Assembly: GCF_001642935.1 (NCBI RefSeq)
Contig: NZ_CP016761.1
Span: 1-64,000, forward strand
From: Fictibacillus arsenicus
GTDB taxonomy: Bacteria > Bacillota > Bacilli > Bacillales > Fictibacillaceae
DNA length: 64,000 nucleotides
Direction: 5' to 3'
Shown here: positions 1-9,383 of the stretch, one piece after another
How positions within the stretch are numbered: position 1 is the stretch's first letter
Layout: every line of letters starts with the position of its first letter
The notes under the pieces: generated by a model
Told to the model about the DNA's origin: nothing
What the model saw: the letters and a program-made list of their open reading frames with translations, nothing else
Databases searched by the model: none
Program-made: the position numbers and the translations under genes

Positions 1-77
1 GAGGTTGATAGGTCTGGTGTGGAAGCGTGGCGACACGTGGAGCTGACAGATACTAATCGGTCGAGGGCTTATCCTTA
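1..77 (+). rRNA. 23S ribosomal RNA, 3' end (partial)
   Basis: These are the last bases of a 23S rRNA gene whose body lies left of the window. The segment matches the 3' end of the complete 23S gene at 20776-23715 essentially base for base, up to the sequence ending in ATCCTTA. A 5S gene follows after an 87-base spacer. By synteny this is the rrn operon that lies upstream of yaaC in B. subtilis. Confidence 0.95.
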
Positions 78-164
78 AACATGAAACGTTTGGAAACGTC
101 GTATCTAGTTTTGAGAGAACAACCTCTCAAACTTAATAAAATCATGGTTAACGTCATGGTTAGG

Positions 165-280
165 TCTAGTGATGATGGCGAAGAGGTCACACCCGTTCCC
201 ATACCGAACACGGAAGTTAAGCTCTTCAGCGCCGATGGTAGTTGGGGGTCTCCCCCTGTTAGAGTAGGACGTCGCTAGGC
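165..280 (+). rRNA. 5S ribosomal RNA
   Basis: A 116-base gene with the typical Bacillus 5S body (CGAAGAGGTCACACCCGTTC and the 3' GAGTAGGACG block). It is identical to the copy at 23807-23922. The 5' TCTAGTGATG and 3' CGTCGCTAGGC ends can pair as helix I. RNase M5, which trims 5S precursors in Bacillus, is encoded in this window (rnmV, 37706). Exact ends are inferred by alignment with remembered B. subtilis 5S. Confidence 0.95.
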
Positions 281-286
281 AATGAG

Positions 287-317
287 GAAGATGGATGAAG
301 ATCCATCTTCTTTTTTT
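287..317 (+). terminator. rrn operon terminator
   Basis: A perfect 10-bp stem (GAAGATGGAT / ATCCATCTTC) with a GAAG tetraloop, followed by seven T. The same hairpin ends the second rrn operon at 23929-23959. Confidence 0.95.
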
Positions 318-410
318 GTGTTAAAAAGAAAGAATCAAAGGGATTTTGAAGCAATGAAGGGTGCTCTAGATGAAGGGTGCTCTAGCAGCATCATTTATAT
401 GAAAAATTCC

Positions 411-490
411 ATTTATGAGCCTTCCCCAGGATTTATGATCCTTCAAAATTTTTTATGGTCCTTGAGCTAAATTTATGAGCCTTCGCACAT
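411..490 (+). repeat. 20-bp tandem array, unit TTTATGAGCCTTC, four units
   Basis: Four contiguous units of exactly 20 bp start at 411, 431, 451 and 471, with the shared core TTTATGRKCCTTS and varying 3' halves. An imperfect direct repeat of GAAGGGTGCTCTAG lies just upstream (357-388). There is no coding sense: 20 is not a multiple of three. A related array, with core TTATARGTCTTC, follows the second rrn operon at 24080-24160. Confidence 0.8.
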
Positions 491-527
491 TCCTAATTAC
501 CATTCACCATTGTTCTATCCAGCCCAT

Positions 528-650
528 TTGTCGAAAAGTCTATAAAAAAATTTACAACTTGAAAAGCAAAAATTACAGCTTATAAATTTAAATTACGGCC
601 TATAAATCAAAATTACAGCTTAGAAAATAAAATTACAGCTTAAAATACAT
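528..650 (+). repeat. 20-bp tandem array headed by TTGTCGAAAAGTC
   Basis: A TTGTCGAAAAGTC head is followed by five consecutive 20-bp units beginning at 541, 561, 581, 601 and 621. The consensus is TATAAATnnAAATTACAGCT. The same head and array recur at 24217-24336 behind the second rrn operon, and a short version lies on the minus strand at 43568-43607. The head contains TGTCGAA, the Spo0A-box consensus. Function is unknown. Confidence 0.8.
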
Positions 651-815
651 TTTCACCCCAAAAATCCCACTAGCATCAACCCTTAACATATACCATCCAA
701 CATACTAATCACATACTCTCGATTCAATCCTTACTAAAAAAGTTATATTTCCTTGATGGTATATAAATGGTAAAATAATACAATGTAATTAAAGTTTTAA
801 AAGAGGAGAATTAAC

Positions 816-1131
816 GTGGAAATTATAATCATTATACTTTTTATTATTTTTTCTATTTTGTATTTCCTTTCAATGCGATCTATGTCGATTTTAGAAAAAG
901 AACGAAGGGTAGATAAAGAAAAAAATCTTACTCCGTGCCTATAGAAATTGTTATCATGCTGTTTTATGGATATTTATAATAACGATTACAGCAGATGCAT
1001 TTTTTCAAGTAGATCCGAATTATCATTTATTATTTTATTTAACCTTCGTATCCGTGATGTTCATTTCTAATTTCACTGTATTATTCATCACACAAAAATT
1101 TAAGTCTTCCCAAAAGACCAACCAGGCATAA
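816..1131 (+). pseudogene. frameshifted small membrane-protein gene
   Basis: A GAGGAG ribosome site precedes a GTG at 816. The first frame gives 42 residues, starting with a very hydrophobic helix (MEIIIIILFIIFSILYF), and stops at 942. The next frame, entered at the A7 run at 919-925, is open to a TAA at 1129. It encodes two more hydrophobic segments (AVLWIFIITIT and LLFYLTFVSVMFI), ending in KTNQA. One extra or missing A would restore a protein of about 105 residues with three membrane helices. This is either a genuine pseudogene, a slippage-dependent gene or a base-call error. I do not recognise the family. Confidence 0.55.
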
Positions 1132-1161
1132 TCTGCACTGGCTGGTTTCTTCTTTTTATAA

Positions 1162-2136
1162 TTAAGGTATATCCATGGTATGGAGTAATTGGCCAAAGAG
1201 ATAGGGAATTTTCATAGCTGTTATGTTTAGGAATTGATTAATAAAAGGCAGCTCTTGTGAAGTATATGTGTGGAACAGTTCACTCCACCATTCTGTATCG
1301 TAACGGCTAATCATACTTAAGTTATAGAGAAGAACATAATGAACCATCAATTCATTGAGAACGGGCATCTGCAACAAATCACGATCAATAGGAAAGTAAT
1401 ATGTATCTTCAGCAAAGTGATAATTGAGTGGAAAACAATTGAATGGATGCAGCTGTTCTTTTATTAAAATTCGATAATTATTTGCATCAATCAATTCTAT
1501 TTTCATATTTGAGGAGAACATACCATTCATGTATTCCTCAAACCGATCAGCCGACATATGCAGTAAGTCAGCAGCTTCAGCCGATAATGAAAAGATATCG
1601 TTGGATTCTTTTTTCAATTTAATCTGATAAAATCCACCTGTCATTTGTTTGTACAAAGGCACTAGTTCAGGCAGAGTTTTAAGCAGAGGATTCATCATGA
1701 ACTTCTCGCCTTCGATGTGTTTCATGTGAAACATTTTTTCGCAAAAGTGATTGAACAGACCTGTTTTTTGTACTTTCACCTCATCATTAAAAAATTCATA
1801 GCTCCTTTTTTTCCTCTTTCTCGTAGATAATCCATGAGCCAATACGGAACTCGAATCCGGATATTCAGGATCCTTGCATAATATACAAGCCTTCATCAAT
1901 TGAGTCATTCCGTAAAATAGAAGCACAGGCTTAAGTTCTGCAGGAGCTTGATCTGCTAGCGTGTAGTATTTTTTTCCGTGTTCAATATAGTAAATAAATC
2001 CATAAGTATTATCAAAGCTCTTTCCGTTGCTATCCTGCAAATTTAATTTTTCATATTGTTTTGCTAGAAATTGCTGCGTTTTTTGAGAGGAAAAGAACAT
2101 ATCAAACAAAGACCATACATCTTGCCTCATTACCAC
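1162..2136 (-). CDS. yaaC: YaaC-like protein of unknown function
   Basis: This is a 324-residue soluble-looking protein with no signal peptide or membrane segment. It lies between the rrn operon and guaB and is transcribed against them, exactly the position and orientation of B. subtilis yaaC (about 315 residues). I see no catalytic motif. An AGGAGG (plus-strand 2147-2152) lies 10 bases before the GTG at 2136, so GTG is favoured over the ATG two codons later. Its 3' end faces the frameshifted ORF, and a hairpin at 1122-1160 (AACCAG/CTGGTT) could terminate both. Identity rests on synteny and general resemblance. No biochemical role is known to me. Confidence 0.8.
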   Translation of the reverse strand: MVMRQDVWSLFDMFFSSQKTQQFLAKQYEKLNLQDSNGKSFDNTYGFIYYIEHGKKYYTLADQAPAELKPVLLFYGMTQLMKACILCKDPEYPDSSSVLAHGLSTRKRKKRSYEFFNDEVKVQKTGLFNHFCEKMFHMKHIEGEKFMMNPLLKTLPELVPLYKQMTGGFYQIKLKKESNDIFSLSAEAADLLHMSADRFEEYMNGMFSSNMKIELIDANNYRILIKEQLHPFNCFPLNYHFAEDTYYFPIDRDLLQMPVLNELMVHYVLLYNLSMISRYDTEWWSELFHTYTSQELPFINQFLNITAMKIPYLFGQLLHTMDIP

Positions 2137-2194
2137 GGGTTATTTTCCTCCTGTAATTTAAATTATTTGAAAAATCGAACATATCTTGTATTCC

Positions 2195-2223
2195 TTGACA
2201 CTAGTTTACCCAGTTGATAATCT
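2195..2223 (+). promoter_or_regulatory. SigA promoter of guaB
   Basis: TTGACA, 17 bases, TAATCT, ending 47 bases before the guaB start. Just upstream, at 2170-2183, AAAATCGAACATA resembles a single PurR box (consensus AWWWCCGAACWWT, 11 of 13 matches). PurR control here is only a suggestion because no inverted partner box is visible. Confidence 0.75.
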
Positions 2224-2255
2224 ACAAATAATATTTTTCTGGATTAAAAATTTGA

Positions 2256-3728
<1,473 letters not shown>

Positions 3729-3742
3729 AGGCACATTTTTAG

Positions 3743-3772
3743 GACAGAGGGCTAACCTCTGTCTATTTTTTT
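3743..3772 (+). terminator. guaB terminator
   Basis: GACAGAGG / CCTCTGTC stem with a short loop, then TATTTTTTT. Confidence 0.9.
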
Positions 3773-3828
3773 GAAAAGGTGTATGTTACAATAATTTTTG
3801 TGTGTAAATGGGTTTGGAGGTGCAGTTT

Positions 3829-5166
3829 TTGAACAGCAAGATAAAGCAACTTTTAGTGTTAACATTGATTTTTTCGTTTTTTGCAACGAGTTTATTAGGA
3901 TTTTCTAATTCAGCAAGTGCAGCACCGTCTTTAGATGTGAAAGCTGAGGCTGCTATATTGGTAGATGGTGATACAGGGAAAATATTATATCAGAAAAACG
4001 TTGATATGATGCTTCCTCCAGCAAGTATGACCAAAATGATGACCGAATACTTATTGTTAGAATCAATTAAGAAAAATAAAATTTCATGGGATCAAAAAAC
4101 GCGTATCACTGAACACGCACATAAGATCTCACAAAATCGAGGACTGTCTAACGTACCATTAAGAGTAGACGAGCAATACACAGTTCGTGAATTATATGAA
4201 GCAATGGCTATTTACTCTGCTAACGGAGCAACGATTGCGTTAGCAGAATTAATTTCTGGTTCTGAAGCTGAATTCGTTAAAAAAATGAATGCTAAAGCAA
4301 AAGAATTAGGCTTAAAAGATTATCATTTTGTAAACTCCACTGGTTTGAACAACAAAGATTTAATGGGTCAGCACGCAGCTGGAGATGCAAATGAAGAGAA
4401 TATGATGAGTGCCCGTTCAACGGCAATTCTTGCTTTCCGTCTGATCAATGATTATCCGGAAGTCCTTGAAACAGCAAGTATCCCTGTAAAAAATTTCCGT
4501 GACGGCACGGACGATGAAATTGAGATGGATAACTGGAACTGGATGCTTCCTGAACTTGTTTATGGATATGAAGGTGTAGACGGTTTGAAAACAGGATCTA
4601 CGGATCTTGCTGGTTTTGCATTTACAGGTACGATTAAAAAAGGTGATACACGTCTTTTATCAGTTGTTATGAAAACCAACAGCTATAAAGCACGTTTTGA
4701 TGAAACGAAAAAACTATTCGACTACGGGTTTGATAACTTCGAAAAAGCAGAGATTTTACCTGGTAATTATCAGATGAAAGATCAAAAAACTCTTCCTGTC
4801 GTAAAAGGGAAAGAGAAAGAAGTTAAAGTTTCAACGAAAGAGCCACTTTCTCTTGTTATTAAACGAGGAGAAAAAGAGAACTACAAACCTAAATTTGTAG
4901 TTGATAAGAAAAAAATCAATAAAGACGGTGAATTAACTGCCCCTGTTAAAAAGGGAGATGTTGTTGGCCACCTCAAAATCGAGTACAAAGGTAAAGGCGA
5001 AGATTACGGTTACCTGCTTGATGGAGATACAAAAGGAAAGACAGAAGTTGCAGCAGCAAAATCTGTTGAAAAAGCAAACTGGTTAGTTCTTGCGTTAAGA
5101 GGTGTAGGAAGCTTCTTTGGCGGAATCTGGTCCGGAACTGTGGACATGATTAAAGGTTTGTTTTAA
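3829..5166 (+). CDS. dacA: D-alanyl-D-alanine carboxypeptidase (PBP5)
   Basis: Removes the terminal D-Ala from peptidoglycan pentapeptides outside the membrane and is the major low-molecular-weight penicillin-binding protein of vegetative Bacillus. I chose TTG 3829 because GGAGG lies 8 bases upstream and the protein then starts MNSKIKQLL, like the B. subtilis enzyme; ATG 3808 would begin before the ribosome site. The 445 residues comprise a signal peptide ending near SASAAP, the active-site motifs SMTK (Ser66, Lys69), SAN (from Ser130) and KTG (from Lys254), a beta-rich second domain, and a C-terminal amphipathic helix (VEKANWLVLALRG) that anchors the enzyme to the membrane. Confidence 0.96.
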   Translation: MNSKIKQLLVLTLIFSFFATSLLGFSNSASAAPSLDVKAEAAILVDGDTGKILYQKNVDMMLPPASMTKMMTEYLLLESIKKNKISWDQKTRITEHAHKISQNRGLSNVPLRVDEQYTVRELYEAMAIYSANGATIALAELISGSEAEFVKKMNAKAKELGLKDYHFVNSTGLNNKDLMGQHAAGDANEENMMSARSTAILAFRLINDYPEVLETASIPVKNFRDGTDDEIEMDNWNWMLPELVYGYEGVDGLKTGSTDLAGFAFTGTIKKGDTRLLSVVMKTNSYKARFDETKKLFDYGFDNFEKAEILPGNYQMKDQKTLPVVKGKEKEVKVSTKEPLSLVIKRGEKENYKPKFVVDKKKINKDGELTAPVKKGDVVGHLKIEYKGKGEDYGYLLDGDTKGKTEVAAAKSVEKANWLVLALRGVGSFFGGIWSGTVDMIKGLF

Positions 5167-5181
5167 TTTCATAATATTTAC

Positions 5182-5215
5182 AAGCTCTTCAGTGAATACT
5201 GAGGAGCTTTTTTTC
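5182..5215 (+). terminator. dacA terminator
   Basis: A 12-bp stem (AAGCTCTTCAGT / ACTGAGGAGCTT, one G-T pair), then a T run. Confidence 0.9.
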
Positions 5216-5230
5216 TGAAAATAGAGAGTC

Positions 5231-5258
5231 TTGCGCTTTTCATGAATTACGATAAAAT
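5231..5258 (+). promoter_or_regulatory. possible promoter of pdxST
   Basis: TTGCGC, 16 bases, TAAAAT. It is a mediocre SigA match but the best in the 120 bases between the dacA terminator and pdxS. Confidence 0.4.
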
Positions 5259-5334
5259 AGATGAGGATACTAGTTTTATTTTAAAAGAACCGAGTAGATC
5301 GGTTCTACCACATATAATCAGGGGGTAGTGTAGC

Positions 5335-6219
5335 ATGTTGAAAACAGGTACTGAACGTGTAAAAAGAGGAATGGCAGAAATGCAAAAAGGCGGCGTCATT
5401 ATGGACGTTATAAACGCTGAGCAAGCACGTATTGCTGAAGAAGCTGGTGCAGTAGCAGTAATGGCATTAGAACGTGTTCCTTCAGATATTCGTGCAGCAG
5501 GCGGGGTAGCCCGAATGGCTGATCCAACAATCGTAGAAGAAGTTTTAAATGCTGTATCTATTCCTGTGATGGCAAAGGCGCGTATCGGACATATCGTTGA
5601 AGCACGCGTGCTTGAAGCTATGGGTGTTGACTATATCGACGAGAGTGAAGTGTTAACACCTGCAGATGAAGTTTTCCACTTGTTAAAGAGTGACTACACT
5701 GTACCTTTCGTATGCGGTGCACGTGACCTTGGAGAAGCATCACGCCGTATTGGTGAAGGTGCATCAATGCTTCGTACAAAAGGTGAGCCTGGAACAGGAA
5801 ACATCGTTGAAGCAGTTCGTCACATGAGAATGATTCAAGGACAAATCCGCAAAGTTGTAGCTATGAGCGAGGACGAGCTTATGACTGAAGCAAAGAACTT
5901 AGGTGCTCCATTTGAAGTTCTACTTCAGATCAAAAAAGCAGGCAAGCTTCCTGTAGTTAACTTTGCAGCGGGCGGTATCGCTACACCAGCAGATGCAGCA
6001 CTTATGATGCAGCTTGGTGCAGACGGTGTATTCGTAGGATCTGGAATCTTCAAATCTGAGAATCCAGAAAAATTTGCTCGCGCGATCGTTGAAGCAACTA
6101 CTCATTATCAAGATTACAAATTAATCGCTGAACTTTCTAAAGGTCTGGGCACTCCTATGAAAGGTATTGAAATTTCTACACTGGCTCAAGGTGAGCGCAT
6201 GCAGGAGCGAGGCTGGTAA
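5335..6219 (+). CDS. pdxS: pyridoxal 5'-phosphate synthase subunit PdxS
   Basis: The synthase subunit of the DXP-independent vitamin B6 pathway. It condenses ribose 5-phosphate, glyceraldehyde 3-phosphate and ammonia from PdxT into PLP, in a 12+12 complex. The 294 residues form a TIM barrel. Lys81 ([10 protein letters not shown]) forms the sugar Schiff base, and Lys149 ([12 protein letters not shown]) is the second catalytic lysine. The start is ATG 5335 after GGGGGTAG. pdxT follows after 4 bases, so the two are co-transcribed. Confidence 0.98.
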   Translation: MLKTGTERVKRGMAEMQKGGVIMDVINAEQARIAEEAGAVAVMALERVPSDIRAAGGVARMADPTIVEEVLNAVSIPVMAKARIGHIVEARVLEAMGVDYIDESEVLTPADEVFHLLKSDYTVPFVCGARDLGEASRRIGEGASMLRTKGEPGTGNIVEAVRHMRMIQGQIRKVVAMSEDELMTEAKNLGAPFEVLLQIKKAGKLPVVNFAAGGIATPADAALMMQLGADGVFVGSGIFKSENPEKFARAIVEATTHYQDYKLIAELSKGLGTPMKGIEISTLAQGERMQERGW

Positions 6220-6223
6220 TTAC

Positions 6224-6808
6224 ATGCTGAAAATCGGAATACTTGCTTTACAAGGAGCAGTACAGGAGCATGTTAAAGCGATAGAAGCTTCTGGAGCTCA
6301 AGCTATAGCAGTTAAACGTGTAGAAGAGCTTGAGGATCTTGATGGCTTGGTTATGCCAGGCGGCGAAAGTACAGCGATGAGACGATTGATCGATAAATAT
6401 CTATTCCTTGAACCGTTAAAGGAATTTGCCAAAAATAAACCTATTTTTGGTACTTGTGCAGGATTAATTTTAATGGCAAAAAGAATTCAGGGTCAGGACA
6501 CAGCTCATCTGGAGCTGATCGACATGACAGTTGAACGCAACGCGTTTGGCCGCCAAGTAGACAGCTTTGAAGCTGATCTTATGATTCACGGAGTCGGTGA
6601 AGATTTTACAGGCGTATTCATCCGAGCACCGTTCATCGTAGAAGTAGGTCCTGAAGTTGAAATTCTTTCAAAGCATAACGACCGAATCGTTGCAGCTAAA
6701 CAAGGTCATTTCTTATGTGCAGCTTTCCATCCGGAATTGACGGACGACTACCGTTTACATCAGTATTTTGTAAAAATGGTGCAATCCAACAAAGAAGTAG
6801 TTGCATAA
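6224..6808 (+). CDS. pdxT: glutaminase subunit PdxT of PLP synthase
   Basis: Hydrolyses glutamine and passes ammonia through PdxS. It is a class I glutamine amidotransferase with the triad Cys78 (GTCAGLIL), His169 and Glu171 (FHPEL) and the family GGES motif (residues 47-50). I set the start at ATG 6224 (194 residues, [11 protein letters not shown]) because an upstream in-frame ATG at 6167 lies inside pdxS and gives an unrelated N-terminus. It is the last gene of the pdxST operon. Confidence 0.97.
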   Translation: MLKIGILALQGAVQEHVKAIEASGAQAIAVKRVEELEDLDGLVMPGGESTAMRRLIDKYLFLEPLKEFAKNKPIFGTCAGLILMAKRIQGQDTAHLELIDMTVERNAFGRQVDSFEADLMIHGVGEDFTGVFIRAPFIVEVGPEVEILSKHNDRIVAAKQGHFLCAAFHPELTDDYRLHQYFVKMVQSNKEVVA

Positions 6809-6852
6809 AATAGAAAAATACTGTACATTACTATAAAATCATCATAAAAAAT

Positions 6853-7101
6853 CAATGACAGGAACTAGTAGCAAAAATGACTTTGTATAGAGAGTCGGTG
6901 GCTGGTGAAAACCGATCAAAGCGTTTTGTGAATCCATCCTCGAGTGAAGAGCCGAAGGTAAGTAAGCTTTTCCGGTGAAGAACCGTTACATTTAAACGAG
7001 CCGGCAATAGGAATAATTCTATTGCAATCAGGGTGGCAACGCGGGTTAACTCTCGTCCCTGTTTCTAATGTGATCATTAGGAGCAGGGGCGGGAGTTTTT
7101 T
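6853..7101 (+). promoter_or_regulatory. T-box leader of serS
   Basis: A tRNA-sensing leader of about 250 bases ending just before serS. The T-box proper (AGGGTGGCAACGCGGG) is at 7030-7045. The terminator (7048-7101) has a long stem from AACTCTCGTCCCTG to CAGGGGCGGGAGTT followed by T6, and the T-box competes with it as antiterminator. Stem I begins around GAGAGTCGGTGGC. The specifier is probably UCC in GUGAAUCCAUCC, judged by position only. Uncharged tRNA-Ser should promote readthrough into serS. Confidence 0.9.
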
Positions 7102-7134
7102 GATTTTTTATAACGAATAAAGGAGGAAATAAGT

Positions 7135-8409
7135 ATGTTGGATTTAAAATTTGTCCGTGCTAATTTTGAAGAAGTGAAACAAAAACTTTCTGCTAGAGGG
7201 GAAGACCTTTCTGGTTTGGATCAGTTTGAAGCACTTGATCAGCGCCGCCGTGAGTTAATCGGTGAAACGGAGACTTTAAAGTCTAAGCGTAATGAGGTAT
7301 CTAAACAGGTAGCAGAATTTAAGCGTGAGAAAAAAGAAGCTGACCATCTTATTACTGAGATGCGTGAAGTAGGAGATAAAATTAAGACGATTGATGATGA
7401 ACTTCGTCAAGTAGAAGAAGATCTTCACGGAATTATGCTGACGCTGCCTAACATACCTCATGAGAGTGTCCCTGTTGGAGAAACAGAAGATGATAACGTA
7501 CCCGTTCGACACTGGGGTGATGTGCCAGAGTTTTCTTTTGATGCAAAAGCACACTGGGATATCGCAACTGACTTGAACATTGTTGATTTTGAACGAGGAG
7601 CAAAGGTTACAGGAAGCCGATTTGCTTTTTATAAAGGTCTTGGGGCACGTTTAGAGCGTGCACTGATCAACTTCATGATGGACCTTCATGAAGACGAACA
7701 CGGGTATACAGAGGTTCTGCCTCCATACATGGTTAATCGTCAAAGCATGACAGGAACTGGACAGCTTCCTAAGTTTGAAGAAGACGCATTTAAGATTCGT
7801 GAAGAGGATTATTTCTTAATTCCAACATCAGAAGTACCTGTAACAAATATGCACCGTGAAGAAATTCTAACGGGTGAGGAGCTTCCAATTACGTATGCAG
7901 CATACAGCGCATGCTTCCGTTCTGAAGCGGGGTCTGCTGGACGTGACACACGAGGATTGATCCGTCAGCATCAGTTTAATAAAGTAGAGCTTGTACGCTT
8001 TGTTAAGCCGGAAGATTCTTACGATGAGCTTGAAAAGCTGACAGGCCATGCAGAAAAAGTACTGCAGCTTCTAAATCTTCCATACCGTGTACTAAGCATG
8101 TGTACGGCTGACCTTGGATTTACAGCTGCTAAAAAGTACGATATCGAAGTATACCTTCCAAGCTACGGTGAATACCGCGAGATCTCTTCTTGCTCTAACT
8201 TTGAAGATTTCCAAGCGCGCCGTGCTCAAATTCGTTTCCGCAGAGAAGCGAAAGGCAAGCCTGAGTTTGTTCATACATTAAACGGATCTGGTTTAGCAAT
8301 CGGACGAACAGTAGCAGCAATTTTAGAGAACTATCAGCAAGAAGATGGAACGGTTATCATTCCAGAAGTACTTCGTCCATATATGGGCAATAAAGAGGTA
8401 ATCAAGTAA
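7135..8409 (+). CDS. serS: seryl-tRNA synthetase
   Basis: Charges tRNA-Ser with serine. A class II synthetase of 424 residues (usual length). The N-terminal antiparallel coiled coil (about residues 30-100, rich in K/E/R) binds the long variable arm. Motif 2 is [15 protein letters not shown] and motif 3 is [24 protein letters not shown] precedes ATG 7135. It is controlled by the T-box leader. A cognate tRNA-Ser(UGA) gene lies just downstream, as in B. subtilis. Confidence 0.98.
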   Translation: MLDLKFVRANFEEVKQKLSARGEDLSGLDQFEALDQRRRELIGETETLKSKRNEVSKQVAEFKREKKEADHLITEMREVGDKIKTIDDELRQVEEDLHGIMLTLPNIPHESVPVGETEDDNVPVRHWGDVPEFSFDAKAHWDIATDLNIVDFERGAKVTGSRFAFYKGLGARLERALINFMMDLHEDEHGYTEVLPPYMVNRQSMTGTGQLPKFEEDAFKIREEDYFLIPTSEVPVTNMHREEILTGEELPITYAAYSACFRSEAGSAGRDTRGLIRQHQFNKVELVRFVKPEDSYDELEKLTGHAEKVLQLLNLPYRVLSMCTADLGFTAAKKYDIEVYLPSYGEYREISSCSNFEDFQARRAQIRFRREAKGKPEFVHTLNGSGLAIGRTVAAILENYQQEDGTVIIPEVLRPYMGNKEVIK

Positions 8410-8414
8410 ACCAA

Positions 8415-8466
8415 ATAGGGCTATCCAAAGTAAGTTTAACTTACTTTGGACAGCCCTAATTTTTAT
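8415..8466 (+). terminator. serS terminator
   Basis: A long stem, AGGGCT-(A)-TCCAAAGTAAG with CTTACTTTGGA-(C)-AGCCCT, followed by AATTTTTATTTT. Confidence 0.9.
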
Positions 8467-8590
8467 TTTACGGATGACTTTAACATTGGGTGAGACGCCT
8501 CGCAAAAATCTGTTGCCTGGTGCGGAAATCCACAACTTCTAATAGCGACAAAGTTTGCGAAAAAAGATTTTATTTTTTTATAAAATTACG

Positions 8591-8620
8591 TTGACACTAT
8601 ATTTACTCACATGTTATTAT
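8591..8620 (+). promoter_or_regulatory. promoter of tRNA-Ser
   Basis: TTGACA, 18 bases, TATTAT, with the tRNA 5' end 19 bases downstream. Confidence 0.75.
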
Positions 8621-8638
8621 AGTTCTTGTCAGTCACAC

Positions 8639-8731
8639 GGAGGTATACCCAAGTCCGGCTGAAGGGATCGGTCTTGAAAACCGACAGGGGTTTAACGACC
8701 CGCGGGGGTTCGAATCCCTCTACCTCCTCCA
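8639..8731 (+). tRNA. tRNA-Ser (UGA)
   Basis: A 93-base class II tRNA. The acceptor stem is GGAGGTA/TACCTCC, the anticodon TGA is at 8675-8677 in a GGTCTTGAAAACC arm, and there is a long variable arm. The T arm is GGGGG-TTCGAAT-CCCTC and CCA is encoded. It reads UCA and, by wobble, other UCN codons. The discriminator base is T, whereas G is usual in bacterial tRNA-Ser. Confidence 0.97.
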
Positions 8732-8743
8732 TATACATATTTC

Positions 8744-8776
8744 AACCTCATCTGAGCTTATCAGGTGAGGTTTTTT
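8744..8776 (+). terminator. tRNA-Ser terminator
   Basis: AACCTCATCTGA / TCAGGTGAGGTT stem, then TTTTTT. Confidence 0.9.
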
Positions 8777-8796
8777 GTTGTTTTTATTCATGGCTA

Positions 8797-9075
8797 TTTT
8801 CTAAAGGATTGTTGCTTTTGGCTTTTTCTATTTTCATCATTTGCAAGTTGATTGGAGCTCAAGGTGCGTGCCTACCACCTGAGAAGCTTCTCGCTAGGTA
8901 TGCGACGAGGAAGCCACATCGGTAGCATTTACTTGTAGACGCAGGAGCAAGGATACTTCCATGAAGCGGTCAGGTGGAGACTCCTAATGGCGCAAAGCGG
9001 CAGGATGCTCACCGCACGCCCCCTGGAAAGCGAGCAGCCTGGAGCGGAAAATCAACTACTTTCAATGGCAACTTA
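8797..9075 (+). repeat. dispersed hairpin element, copy A
   Basis: First of ten copies. The core, 8847-9057, runs from GTTGATTGGAGC to GGAAAATCAACT. The left flank is TTTTCTAAAGGATTGTTGC. This copy carries the roughly 90-base internal module that starts CGTGCCTACCACCTG and contains CTTGTAGACGCAGGAGCA; it is shared with copies E and F and replaces the GCGGG arm. Its right flank is degenerate. It sits between the tRNA-Ser terminator and the metNIQ control region. Confidence 0.85.
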
Positions 9076-9113
9076 ATTAACTATAAAATAATTTTTCCTT
9101 ATCCTATAAGGAA

Positions 9114-9127
9114 TGTAAGCGCTAACA
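9114..9127 (+). promoter_or_regulatory. cre-type site (CcpA) upstream of metNIQ
   Basis: TGTAAGCGCTAACA fits the catabolite-responsive element consensus TGWNANCGNTNWCA at every position. It is centred about 66 bases before the predicted metN transcription start. CcpA sites that far upstream activate in known Bacillus cases (ackA, pta); the effect here is inference. Confidence 0.6.
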
Positions 9128-9150
9128 ATTTAAAGTATTAAAAAATATTA

Positions 9151-9180
9151 TTGACAGAACTTTTCGACAGGTAGTAATAT
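9151..9180 (+). promoter_or_regulatory. promoter of the metNIQ operon
   Basis: TTGACA, 18 bases, TAATAT. Predicted start near 9187, shortly before the SAM riboswitch. Confidence 0.75.
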
Positions 9181-9208
9181 GTCAATTATAACTTAATCAA
9201 ATAATCAA

Positions 9209-9362
9209 CACTTATTAAGAGAGACTGAGGGATCAGGCCCAATGACGTCCGGCAACCTCCATTATGGAACGGTGCTACTTCCTGCAGAATGATTCATTCA
9301 TTCTGGAAGATAAGTCGATGTATGTCTATTCGCCCTCTTCCATTGAATGAAGAGGGCTTTTT
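9209..9362 (+). promoter_or_regulatory. SAM-I riboswitch (S-box)
   Basis: The aptamer begins at CTTATTAAGAGAGACTGAGG and contains GGCAACCT and the kink-turn and junction blocks in the usual order. A terminator hairpin, GCCCTCTT / AAGAGGGC plus TTTTT (9332-9362), ends just before metN. High S-adenosylmethionine should stop transcription of the methionine importer. Confidence 0.95.
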
Positions 9363-9383
9363 ATATTGAAGGAGGACAGAAAT

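Noticed and set aside
81-278. 65-codon reading frame, identical at 23723-23920
   Set aside because: It lies across the 23S-5S spacer and the 5S gene. Identity between the copies reflects the duplicated rRNA, not a protein.
282-470. 62-codon frame after the first 5S gene
   Set aside because: It begins in the rrn terminator and runs through the 20-bp array. It has no ribosome site and is absent behind the second operon.
411-650. CRISPR array
   Set aside because: The 20-bp units are contiguous, without unique spacers, unit sequences vary, and there is no cas gene in the window.
8626-8925. 99-codon frame across tRNA-Ser
   Set aside because: It spans a tRNA, its terminator and part of repeat copy A. 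It has no coding character.
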